Shown here: positions 42,281 through 50,064 of the stretch, in pieces
Position numbering within the stretch: the stretch's first letter is position 1
How the letters are laid out: each line of letters opens with the position of its first letter
Source of the DNA: Mariaggregatimicrobium sp964498785
Lineage (GTDB): Bacteria > Zhuqueibacterota > Zhuqueibacteria > Thermofontimicrobiales > Thiofontviventaceae
Length of the DNA stretch: 64,000 nucleotides
Assembly: GCA_964498785.1 (NCBI GenBank)
Contig: CAZCJL010000001.1
Location: 62,001-126,000, forward strand
Direction: 5' to 3'
Translations under genes and position numbers: made by a program
Notes under the pieces: model-generated
Databases searched by the model: none
The model's input: the letters and a program-made list of their open reading frames with translations, nothing else
What the model was told of the DNA's origin: nothing

Positions 42281-43930
42281 ATGAAATTCAAATTATTTAT
42301 CTTCATATTTTTAATCCCATATCTGCTATACGCACAAGGCTCAATCCTGCTCATGGGCGGCGGCAGCGATACAAAACGCTGGGCTTATGATGTATTTGAA
42401 TGGTTCGTGCTGCAGGCCGATTCCGGCATCATTATTAATATCGATGTTGATCCGGTTGCAGAAAGTTACGCCACTACATTCATCCGATGGGGAGCAGATA
42501 GCAGCAGCCATTCCCTGCGCATTCCGAATAAATCCGTTGCCAATGATTCTGCCACATATCGGGATCTGATTTCTGCAAAGGGTATTTTCATTGAAGGCGG
42601 AAATCAGTGGGATTACGTTTACGTCTGGAAGGGCACACTGGTGGAAGATGCGCTGCATTATGTGTACAATAAAGGCGGCGTGATTGGCGGAACCAGCGCC
42701 GGATGTGCTGTTATGGGAGAAGTTGTTTACGACGCCCGTTACCAAAGTGCACAACCGCGGTCTGTTTCTCAAAATCCCTATGATCGGGATGTGCAATACA
42801 CTGACGATTTTTTTAATGTTCTGCCCAATGTATTTACTGACAGCCATTTTCACCCCAGAGCACGCCTGGGGAGACTGGCGCCAATGGTTGCCCGGCGGAT
42901 TCAGGATTATGGGGATACGGATTTAATGGCCATCGGTGTTGATGAAAATACGGCGCTCTGCATCAATCCGGATAAATCCGCAATATGCTTCGGAGAGGGA
43001 TGTGTAACGATCTTTCATCAAACTGAGAGATCGGTGATTCGCTGTGAGCAAGGGAAAGCGCCGACATTTACACATATCAAATATCACCAGCTCATTCATG
43101 GCGCCATTTTCGATATCGCCACGCGGGAGTTGATCGATCCGGGACCTAATATGCAGGAAGTCGAAATTTCGCCCGCACAGCCTGTTTTTGCGCCGGCAGA
43201 ATTAGTCGGTTCTGATGAAAATACTGCCAACTCCGGCGAAGTGGTCATTACGAATCTAACATCCGGCGCCACTAATGCCTGGTATGGCAGGCTCGCCCAA
43301 ACGGCAGGGGATAGCATTGTGCCGAATTCGGTGATCATTCCCAATGTCTGGAAAAATACGGATTATTCGGAAAACCGTCTCATTGGCGGGATGTATGGCG
43401 CTGCAAGTCATCCCGGACATGTTGCGATTTACCTGGATTGGGGAAGCATTGCAACAATCTCCGGTGACGGCGTTCTTTCGGTGAAAAAATTAGCTTATAT
43501 CCTGGAAACTCAGAATATAACGCACGTCGGCTTCAATAAAAAATTATCATCAAATTATCCCGGATTGATTAATGCGACGCTGCATTTTTTAGGAGATGGC
43601 GATAGTTACAATCTTCTTGAGCCATATATCCCGGTTAATGAAGAAAAAGGGCAGTCAGATTTCCCCCGAAAATTCAGGTTATTTGATAATTATCCGAATC
43701 CTTTCAATGGATCAACCCATTTTACTTTTGAAGTGCATGCGGCGGGACAGGTCGACATAAAAATTTACAATATTCTGGGCCAGTATCTGGAAACGATTTT
43801 CAATGAAAATAAAAGTCCCGGAATGCATATCGTTCAATGGGACGCCATGACTTACGAGGCAGGTGTGTATGTGTATCAGGTGAGTTACAATAATCACTCG
43901 CAATTTGGTAAATGCATTTTATTGAGATGA
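42281..43930 (+). CDS. S51 (cyanophycinase-like) peptidase with C-terminal sorting tail
   Basis: A 549-residue exported protein. Signal peptide from ATG 42281 (KFKLFIFIFLIPYLLYAQ); in-frame codons upstream from 42203 have no family match. The S51 domain spans about 20-290, with LLMGGGSDTKRW, GIFIEGGNQWDYV, the nucleophile Ser139 in GGTSAGCAVMG, DSHFHPRARLGRL and AIGVDENTAL. A region of unknown fold follows, then the FlgD-like tail (DNYPNPFNGST, IKIYNILGQYLE, EAGVYVYQV). It is the second S51 enzyme of the region, apparently destined for the cell surface rather than a lipid anchor. Substrate unknown. Confidence 0.85.
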   Translation: MKFKLFIFIFLIPYLLYAQGSILLMGGGSDTKRWAYDVFEWFVLQADSGIIINIDVDPVAESYATTFIRWGADSSSHSLRIPNKSVANDSATYRDLISAKGIFIEGGNQWDYVYVWKGTLVEDALHYVYNKGGVIGGTSAGCAVMGEVVYDARYQSAQPRSVSQNPYDRDVQYTDDFFNVLPNVFTDSHFHPRARLGRLAPMVARRIQDYGDTDLMAIGVDENTALCINPDKSAICFGEGCVTIFHQTERSVIRCEQGKAPTFTHIKYHQLIHGAIFDIATRELIDPGPNMQEVEISPAQPVFAPAELVGSDENTANSGEVVITNLTSGATNAWYGRLAQTAGDSIVPNSVIIPNVWKNTDYSENRLIGGMYGAASHPGHVAIYLDWGSIATISGDGVLSVKKLAYILETQNITHVGFNKKLSSNYPGLINATLHFLGDGDSYNLLEPYIPVNEEKGQSDFPRKFRLFDNYPNPFNGSTHFTFEVHAAGQVDIKIYNILGQYLETIFNENKSPGMHIVQWDAMTYEAGVYVYQVSYNNHSQFGKCILLR

Positions 43931-43980
43931 ATGCCCTGTGTGGCAAGATAATAAAGAACGCCATGCTGTGTACAACTCGT

Positions 43981-44060
43981 TCTCACGATTTTCGTGGGAA
44001 TGCCTTAAGCGACGTTTTGCGTCGTATGTCATTCCTGACGCAAAGCGTCGGCATGAGAAA
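43981..44060. repeat. Nested palindromic repeat (ACGCAAAGCGT type)
   Basis: CGACGTTTTGCGTC at 44011-44024 pairs with GACGCAAAGCGTCG at 44038-44051 with one G-T wobble, enclosed by ATGCC/GGCAT, and preceded by a small CACG/CGTG hairpin. The same ACGCAAAGCGT core occurs in the right flank of the 258-bp repeats, so it is a dispersed short palindrome family. Confidence 0.65.
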
Positions 44061-44089
44061 GTATGAAATGGTGAAATCACCCTCAAATA

Positions 44090-44122
44090 AGATTTCCGAA
44101 ATCTCAAAGATTTCGGAAATCT
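44090..44122. repeat. Perfect 15-bp hairpin with 3-base loop
   Basis: AGATTTCCGAAATCT at 44090-44104 and its exact complement at 44108-44122, loop CAA. It sits between convergent genes and resembles the stem at 27565. Confidence 0.8.
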
Positions 44123-44133
44123 GGCAATTCCTT

Positions 44134-45393
44134 TTAAAAACTCACCGATGTGGCGCCATAAAACCATAATGGGGTATCGCTGCCTTTCCACTGTTTGAAA
44201 ACTTCGTCCGGCAAGAAGACACCAACCCCGAGATCGAAATTTACATTTTTAAGATAACCATATTTCAGCCGCACATCCAGTTCTTTACCGATTTTATTCG
44301 ATTCAGATTCATCTGCAAGCATCACTTTTTGAGACAGATGAAACAGGTGCAGATCTCCCTGCAAATTGAGTTTCGCTAAAGGAGATAGCGTCGCTCTGAA
44401 TCTGAGATCATTCAATCCGGCGTTTGAAGCGTGTTTGGGAAATTCCTTGAAATAATCCATATATCCAAAAAATCGGTGCCGGGCCGGATAAAGCGTATTG
44501 AATGCCTCAAATTTTTTGCTGTTTGGATCATCTCCGGAAAGGTAATCAAACCCGATGCTGAATCTGGGTTTCCAGGGATGATGAAAACCGTATTCCAACG
44601 TTGATATAAAGTACAGCGCTGAAATATCGCTGTTATAAGCCATCGATCCGAATTGATAATTGAATTCAGTTTCGATCGTCAAATCACCGACATTGGATTC
44701 CACGCGGACGCCTGTCGTGCTGCGTCTCAATTTCCAATCATTCGCTTCATTTCGTTGTTTGTCGGCATCAAACAGGTAATAAAAATTTATGCTGTGTGAT
44801 TCATGAAATTGAGTATATCCCCAAACTCCAGTTAGAAATTGATCACCATCATTCTCATTGCCGTCCTGATATGTTTCAACGAGCGAAGCGTTAAAAATAT
44901 CAAGCATAATTTTATTGATTTTAATTGTCAACCTTGCGGCGTCAAATGCGCGCCCTGTATTGCTCCAGGGATTCTCCCCCAATAATCGTTGGCCACCATA
45001 AGCCAATGTCATTCTCCCTGCTTTTATAGATAACCACGGGACAAAGAATTCCCAAATTTGGAAATATCCCTGCCGTAAATCAAGATTTTGAAAATTTGCC
45101 AGTGTACCAGTATAGCCCGAAGTATCTTCAGTACCAAAATCCCGGGAATCCTGAATTTGGGCAAACAGCAATACGTTTTCGGCCGGTTGACTTTTAATAT
45201 TTAACCGCGTCCGCAGGCGTGAATAATTATAGCCGGCTGTTTCGGAATTAAAGTCACGGTTGTCGAATTCACCCCGTACACGGATTTCACCGGAAAAATT
45301 AACAGGGGATGATGTGTCATCCGCCGTTACAATCTGAGTCGTCAATAAGAATGTGACGACAGAAATCAGGTTCATTTTAAAGATGCGTTTCAT
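44134..45393 (-). CDS. Outer membrane beta-barrel protein, alginate-export-like
   Basis: A 419-residue protein with a signal peptide and a porin-like body of alternating strands. The start NFSGEIRVRGEFDNRDF with YSRLRTRLNIKSQP and AGRMTLAYGGQRLLGENPWSNTGRAFDAARLTI matches the Alginate_exp (AlgE-like) family. Such barrels export or import anionic sugars or other solutes; alginate itself is not implied. It is the last gene inside the interval bounded by the two 258-bp repeats and is transcribed opposite to its neighbours. Confidence 0.8.
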   Translation of the reverse strand: MKRIFKMNLISVVTFLLTTQIVTADDTSSPVNFSGEIRVRGEFDNRDFNSETAGYNYSRLRTRLNIKSQPAENVLLFAQIQDSRDFGTEDTSGYTGTLANFQNLDLRQGYFQIWEFFVPWLSIKAGRMTLAYGGQRLLGENPWSNTGRAFDAARLTIKINKIMLDIFNASLVETYQDGNENDGDQFLTGVWGYTQFHESHSINFYYLFDADKQRNEANDWKLRRSTTGVRVESNVGDLTIETEFNYQFGSMAYNSDISALYFISTLEYGFHHPWKPRFSIGFDYLSGDDPNSKKFEAFNTLYPARHRFFGYMDYFKEFPKHASNAGLNDLRFRATLSPLAKLNLQGDLHLFHLSQKVMLADESESNKIGKELDVRLKYGYLKNVNFDLGVGVFLPDEVFKQWKGSDTPLWFYGATSVSF

Positions 45394-46159
45394 ATTTGAT
45401 TTCCTTTCTGTTCATTTTCATTTTTATCGTAAATTCGAGCGATCTATAAAAGGATTTCACTCCGGGGAGCATTTTCTTTACAAGCTGTCCAGAAACTCAG
45501 AAAATGTCATTCTGAAGAGCGAAGCGACGAAGGGAGCAATTCCCAAAAGTTGGTAATTTCTCGTGGAGCTGTATCATAAGTTTGATTTTTTTGTAAAATG
45601 TCATTCCGGGATTGTCCCAAAATCTCCTGATTATTAAAAAGTTAGGGGATTCCTGCATTCGCAGGAATGACACCAAAAAATGACTTTTGATACAGCCCCA
45701 TGTATTGATCGACGCTTTGCGTCGTATTTTTACTACTGGATGCAAAGCGTCCTAAAATCCATTCCAACGCAAAGCATTGGAACGAGAAAAAGAATCAAAA
45801 TAAAATAATACTTCTTCATGATACACCTCATTGATAAAATGTAGTTTATATTATTATTTAATTACAGAGTGTTGTTACAAAATCACAAAAAAGAATAAAA
45901 TGTAACCCTTAAAGCACTATAATAACACTCCAAAAACACTCAAATATACATTTAGTTTCGATTATTGTCAAGTCATTTTTTATTTAATTATCAGAAAATA
46001 TGTTGATTGAAATATTTCGATTGAAATGGGTAATTGATTTTTAAGGGCTTGTAAAGAAATGTAAAAAAATGCTTGCATTGTTAAATTATTTTATTATTTT
46101 AGCAGAGTTAATCTGATTTTATTCACTCAAAAAGGTCTTTATTTTTTTGGTGGAGGACA
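45394..46159. other. Long intergenic region with composite repeat and regulator promoter
   Basis: A 766-base region between divergent genes. It contains the 258-bp repeat copy C and then an AT-rich tract with a loose inverted pair AGTGTTGTTA / TAATAACACT (about 45869 and 45921). A weak TTGCAT-16-TATTTT promoter (46073-46100) precedes the LytTR gene. No credible ORF. Confidence 0.6.
45531..45788 (+). repeat. 258-bp composite repeat, copy C (contains 135-bp MITE-like element)
   Basis: Same orientation, length and internal order as 29778-30035. The inner element is 45565-45699, from GGAGCTGTATCATAAGT to ACTTTTGATACAGCCCC. Differences from copy B are mostly transitions, clustered at GTCTTGG versus GTCCCAA. 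The 34-base left flank and 89-base right flank are conserved along with the element, so the whole block was copied as a unit. Confidence 0.85.
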
Positions 46160-46849
46160 ATGAGAATCATTATGATAGAGAATGATCGGGACGTTGCCCG
46201 GCACATCGAAAATCTATGCTACTCAATTCTGAAAAATCAAATTCTTTCCGTTCGTACATATTATACGTCGAATTGTGTGTCTTTATATTTGTTTGAAGAA
46301 CCGGTTGATTTATGTATTTTAGATTTAGATGTAAGTCGCGAAAATCGAATTGAATTACTTAAAACGGTTGTTTCTGGTGCCTTTCACACAATTGTGATTT
46401 CAGAAAATAAAAATTATGAGAGGGAGGTTTTTGAATACGGGGTAGTTGATTTTATATTGAAGCCAGTTGATATGGAAAGAATAAAGCTGTCATTTAACCG
46501 ATATTTTGATTTTAATGGCAATGAGCGGCAAGTTCATACAAAATTTTTAACAACACGCAGCGGTGATGTCCGCAAAATAATTGCAGTTGATGATATTGTT
46601 TATTTTAAATCGGCCGGTATTTATGTTGATGCAAAGATGAAAGACGGCGGAACAACGACCCTTGATAAATCTCTGGAAAATTTAGATCAGATTTTACCGC
46701 CTCGATTCAGGCGAACACACGATTCCTTTTTAGTTGATGTAAATCAGATTAAAAAAGTTAAGAACGGAGGAATAAAACAGAAGTTGATAACTCGAAACGG
46801 AGAAATCTTGCCCATCTCCCGTCGTGTGTACAAAGAATTAAATAATTAA
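46160..46849 (+). CDS. LytTR-family response regulator
   Basis: A 229-residue two-component regulator. The receiver domain (1-120) has acidic residues at Glu7/Asp9, the likely phospho-acceptor Asp55 in CILDLDVS and the conserved Lys in FILKPVD. The LytTR DNA-binding domain (about 128-229) contains DDIVYFKSAGIYVDAK and RFRRTHDSFLVDVNQIKKV, followed by LPISRRVYKEL, the standard pattern. No histidine kinase gene is adjacent, so its partner is elsewhere or signalling is unusual. SD TGGAGGA precedes the ATG. Confidence 0.92.
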   Translation: MRIIMIENDRDVARHIENLCYSILKNQILSVRTYYTSNCVSLYLFEEPVDLCILDLDVSRENRIELLKTVVSGAFHTIVISENKNYEREVFEYGVVDFILKPVDMERIKLSFNRYFDFNGNERQVHTKFLTTRSGDVRKIIAVDDIVYFKSAGIYVDAKMKDGGTTTLDKSLENLDQILPPRFRRTHDSFLVDVNQIKKVKNGGIKQKLITRNGEILPISRRVYKELNN

Positions 46850-46888
46850 ATTTTCATTATTATTTTCCTTTCTTATAATAATATCTGC

Positions 46889-46917
46889 TTGACAGTCCGA
46901 TCTTATTTTGGTATATT
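46889..46917 (+). promoter_or_regulatory. Sigma-70 promoter of the ybgA-like/photolyase operon
   Basis: TTGACA (46889-46894) and TATATT (46912-46917) with a 17-base spacer, about 65 bases before the ATG at 46984. Confidence 0.75.
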
Positions 46918-46983
46918 CAAACATCATAATAATATGTTTTTTAATATGATGCACTTTCTTAATATTATCAGAAAGGAAGCAGG

Positions 46984-47955
46984 ATGAAAGGTTTTAACAA
47001 ACCGGTTATAGTTGTTAGCAAATGTATCGGTTTTGCAAATTGTCGTTACAATGGATTAATGATCGCATCGGATGTGGTTGATAAACTAAAAAAGCATGTC
47101 GATTTCCGCCCCGTATGTCCTGAAGCGGAGATTGGATTGGGCATTCCGCGAGATCCGATTCGGATTATTGCTATTCGTGAAGGGGATTTAAGATTAAATC
47201 AGCCGGCTACCGGGCGAGATGTGACCGAAGATATGATTCGTTTTGCCGAAGCATTTCTGGATTCAGTGCCAGATGTCGATGGATTTATTATGAAGAACCG
47301 TTCTCCATCGTGTGGTATTGGCGATGTAAAAGTTTATCCCGGCGCCGGGAAGGTACGGCCTCAATCCAAAACAAAAGGATTTTTTGGGGCAAAGGTATGG
47401 AAAAAATTTCCCCTGTTACCAATCGAAGATGAAGGACGGTTGAACAATTTTAAAATACGTGAGCATTTTTTTACAAAATTATTTACACTCTCCAAATTCA
47501 AAGCTGTACGGGGTTCAGGGCAGATGAAAGAATTAGTGCAATTTCATGCCAGCAACAAATTACTTTTAATGGCCGCGAATCAGAAACAATTGAGAATAAT
47601 GGGGAGGATCGTCGCAAATCCGGAGAACAAAAAATTTGATGATGTGATCCGGGATTACAGCGAACATCTATATCAGGCGTTTCTGCGTCCTGCTCGCTAT
47701 CCGTCGAATATTAATGTGTTGATGCATGCGTTGGGTTACTTTTCCAAAGAATTGAATTCCGAAGAAAAGGCGTACTTCCTGGATGTCCTCGAACAATACC
47801 GCATCGGGAAAATTCCTCTTAGTGTTCCGGCAAGTCTTATCAGATCGTGGATCATTCGATTTAAAACCGAGTATTTAAAACAGCAGACATTTTTTGAACC
47901 TTATCCGACAGCATTGCAGGAAATTACTGATTCCGGCAAAGGCAGAGATTATTAG
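46984..47955 (+). CDS. YbgA-like protein (DUF523 plus DUF1722)
   Basis: A 323-residue cytosolic protein with two domains. The first 150 residues are DUF523-like, with SKCIGFANCRYNG, FRPVCPEAEIGLGIPRDPIR and KNRSPSCGIGDVKVY containing conserved cysteines that could hold a metal centre. The last 140 residues are DUF1722-like (KELVQFHASNKLLLMAANQKQLRIMGRIV). E. coli YbgA has this fusion and is encoded beside the photolyase gene phrB; here too the photolyase follows, 35 bases downstream. A link with DNA light repair is suggested by conserved neighbourhood only. Confidence 0.87.
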   Translation: MKGFNKPVIVVSKCIGFANCRYNGLMIASDVVDKLKKHVDFRPVCPEAEIGLGIPRDPIRIIAIREGDLRLNQPATGRDVTEDMIRFAEAFLDSVPDVDGFIMKNRSPSCGIGDVKVYPGAGKVRPQSKTKGFFGAKVWKKFPLLPIEDEGRLNNFKIREHFFTKLFTLSKFKAVRGSGQMKELVQFHASNKLLLMAANQKQLRIMGRIVANPENKKFDDVIRDYSEHLYQAFLRPARYPSNINVLMHALGYFSKELNSEEKAYFLDVLEQYRIGKIPLSVPASLIRSWIIRFKTEYLKQQTFFEPYPTALQEITDSGKGRDY

Positions 47956-47990
47956 ATTGTCGGATTCATACAAATCACGGAAGCCAAACA

Positions 47991-49337
47991 ATGATACAGG
48001 ATGAACGAATAAAGTTATTAAATAACAATGCGCTTAAAAGTGGGAAGTATGTCTTGTACTGGATGCAGGCTTCCCAAAGGGCTGAATATAACCATGCGCT
48101 GGAATATGCCATTTTACAAGCGAACGAGCGTGCGAAACCATTAATTGTATTTTTTGGAATCACTGATGATTTCCCGGAAGCGAACGAACGTCACTACTAT
48201 TTCATGCTGGAGGGTTTGCGTGAAGTTATGGAAAAGCTGGCAGAACGTCGGATAAAAATGGTTATGCGTTATCAGTCGCCTGAAAAAGGCGCGGTTGAGT
48301 TGGCTCAGGATGCTGACCTGGTTGTTGTGGATCGCGGATATCTGAATATTCAAAAAGGCTGGCGATCTCATGTCGCAAAAAAAATAGAATGCCCATTGAT
48401 TCAGGTGGAAAGTGACGTGGTCGTTCCTGTGGAAGAAGCAGAGCAAAAAGAAGCATATTCCGCAGGAACATTCCGTCCGAAGATTTCCAAAAAATTAAAT
48501 AAGTTCCTGATTCCGCTTCCGGAGGCTGCTCCCCAAATATCTTCGCTGGATATTGATGTTGGTTCGATTGATATATCGAATATCGCCGGGGTTATATCTC
48601 AGTTAAAAATTGATCATCAGGTAAAAAAATCAGATTATTATTCCGGAGGATTTAAACAGGCGCAACAACGATTGGATGATTTCATCGCGATAAAACTGGA
48701 TAAGTATGCAGATTTACGAAATGATCCGACACTGGATTATCTTTCGCACATGAGTCCGTATTTTCATTTCGGCCAGATTTCTCCGCTTTTTGTCGCACTC
48801 AAAGTTTTGGCAACCAACAGTCCGGGTTCTGAAGCTTATCTGGAAGAATTAATCGTTCGTCGCGAATTGAGCATGAATTTTATTTTTTATAATCCGGATT
48901 ATGCAAAATATTCGTCCCTGCCGGATTGGGCACAGCGAACATTGGCCGAACATCGCGAAGATCGCCGGGACTTTGTGTACAGCCAGGAAGAGTGGGAAAA
49001 TGCACGAACGCATGATCCGTATTGGAATGCCGCGCAACAGGAAATGATGATCACTGGCAAAATGCATGGCTATATGAGGATGTACTGGGGCAAAAAAATC
49101 ATCGAATGGTCTCGCAGCCCGGAAGAAGCGTTTGAGACAGCGCTGTGTTTGAATAACAAATATGAAATTGATGGCAGGAATCCGAACGGATTTACCGGAG
49201 TTGCCTGGTGTTTTGGAAAACATGATCGGGCATGGCAGGAACGTCCTGTCTTTGGCAAAACCAGATATATGAATGCAAACGGACTTCGTCGAAAATTTGA
49301 TGCATATGCTTATGTTGAAAAAATTAATAAATTATAA
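47991..49337 (+). CDS. Class II deoxyribodipyrimidine photolyase
   Basis: A 448-residue FAD enzyme that splits cyclobutane pyrimidine dimers in DNA using blue light. Class II signatures are VLYWMQASQRAEYNHALEYAI in the antenna domain and, in the FAD domain, ELIVRRELSMNFIFYN, KMHGYMRMYWGKKIIEWS and DGRNPNGFTGVAWCFGKHDRAWQERPVFG. Having a light-repair enzyme suggests the organism or its ancestors see sunlight. It is in an operon with the YbgA-like gene. Confidence 0.93.
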   Translation: MIQDERIKLLNNNALKSGKYVLYWMQASQRAEYNHALEYAILQANERAKPLIVFFGITDDFPEANERHYYFMLEGLREVMEKLAERRIKMVMRYQSPEKGAVELAQDADLVVVDRGYLNIQKGWRSHVAKKIECPLIQVESDVVVPVEEAEQKEAYSAGTFRPKISKKLNKFLIPLPEAAPQISSLDIDVGSIDISNIAGVISQLKIDHQVKKSDYYSGGFKQAQQRLDDFIAIKLDKYADLRNDPTLDYLSHMSPYFHFGQISPLFVALKVLATNSPGSEAYLEELIVRRELSMNFIFYNPDYAKYSSLPDWAQRTLAEHREDRRDFVYSQEEWENARTHDPYWNAAQQEMMITGKMHGYMRMYWGKKIIEWSRSPEEAFETALCLNNKYEIDGRNPNGFTGVAWCFGKHDRAWQERPVFGKTRYMNANGLRRKFDAYAYVEKINKL

Positions 49338-49439
49338 TCGAATATCCCGTATAAAATTATTTCCAAATCTCTTGAATATTGTATGAATTCTTATTATATT
49401 GATTAACACGGAGAACACGAATACCGAGGAGACGCTGCT

Positions 49440-49994
49440 ATGCCGTTTACATTTAAGAGACTGGAAATTCCGGAAGTGATTCTGATTGAGCCTAAAATAT
49501 TTGATGATCCAAGAGGTTTTTTTCTTGAGACGTTCAAAAAATCTGAGTTTGAAAGAAATGGTATCAAAGAAGACTTTCTGCAAGATAATCTTTCTCAATC
49601 TACAAAAGGCACGTTACGTGGCTTACATTTTCAGATAAATCCAAAAGCACAGGCAAAGCTTGTGACTGTTTTAGCCGGAGAGGTGTTTGATGTCGCTGTG
49701 GATATCCGCAAAGGTTCTCCCACGTTCGGTAAATGGGTCGGAGCCTGTTTATCGGATAAAAACAAACAATTGCTTTATATCCCCGCTGGGTTTGCACACG
49801 GTTTTTGCGTGCTGAGCGGAACGGCTGATTTTATGTATAAAGTAACCAGTGAATATGCTCCGGAAGCAGAACGCGGGATTCTGTGGAACGATCCGACAAT
49901 CGGTGTTGAATGGCCAACTAACGAACCGCTCCTTTCTGAACGTGATGCCAAACTTCCGTTGCTCGAAAACGCATCTTTCAATTTTGAATATTAG
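49440..49994 (+). CDS. rfbC: dTDP-4-dehydrorhamnose 3,5-epimerase
   Basis: Cupin-fold epimerase in dTDP-L-rhamnose synthesis for cell-surface polysaccharide. DPRGFFLETF near the start, TLRGLHFQ with the catalytic His, AVDIRKGSPTFGKW, and IPAGFAHGFCVLS are the family motifs. 184 residues, standard size. The other rfb genes are not next to it, so it is an isolated pathway member here. A bidirectional terminator lies 17 bases downstream. Confidence 0.95.
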   Translation: MPFTFKRLEIPEVILIEPKIFDDPRGFFLETFKKSEFERNGIKEDFLQDNLSQSTKGTLRGLHFQINPKAQAKLVTVLAGEVFDVAVDIRKGSPTFGKWVGACLSDKNKQLLYIPAGFAHGFCVLSGTADFMYKVTSEYAPEAERGILWNDPTIGVEWPTNEPLLSERDAKLPLLENASFNFEY

Positions 49995-50010
49995 AACCTC
50001 TGATATAAAA

Positions 50011-50037
50011 AAAGCAGAGTAGTACTTACTCTGCTTT
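50011..50037. terminator. Bidirectional terminator
   Basis: Perfect 11-bp stem (AAAGCAGAGTA with TACTCTGCTTT) and a 5-base loop, with A/T runs on both sides. It separates rfbC from the convergent secreted-protein gene. Confidence 0.85.
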
Positions 50038-50064
50038 CTGTGTAAAGTCTTTATTTGGAAATTT

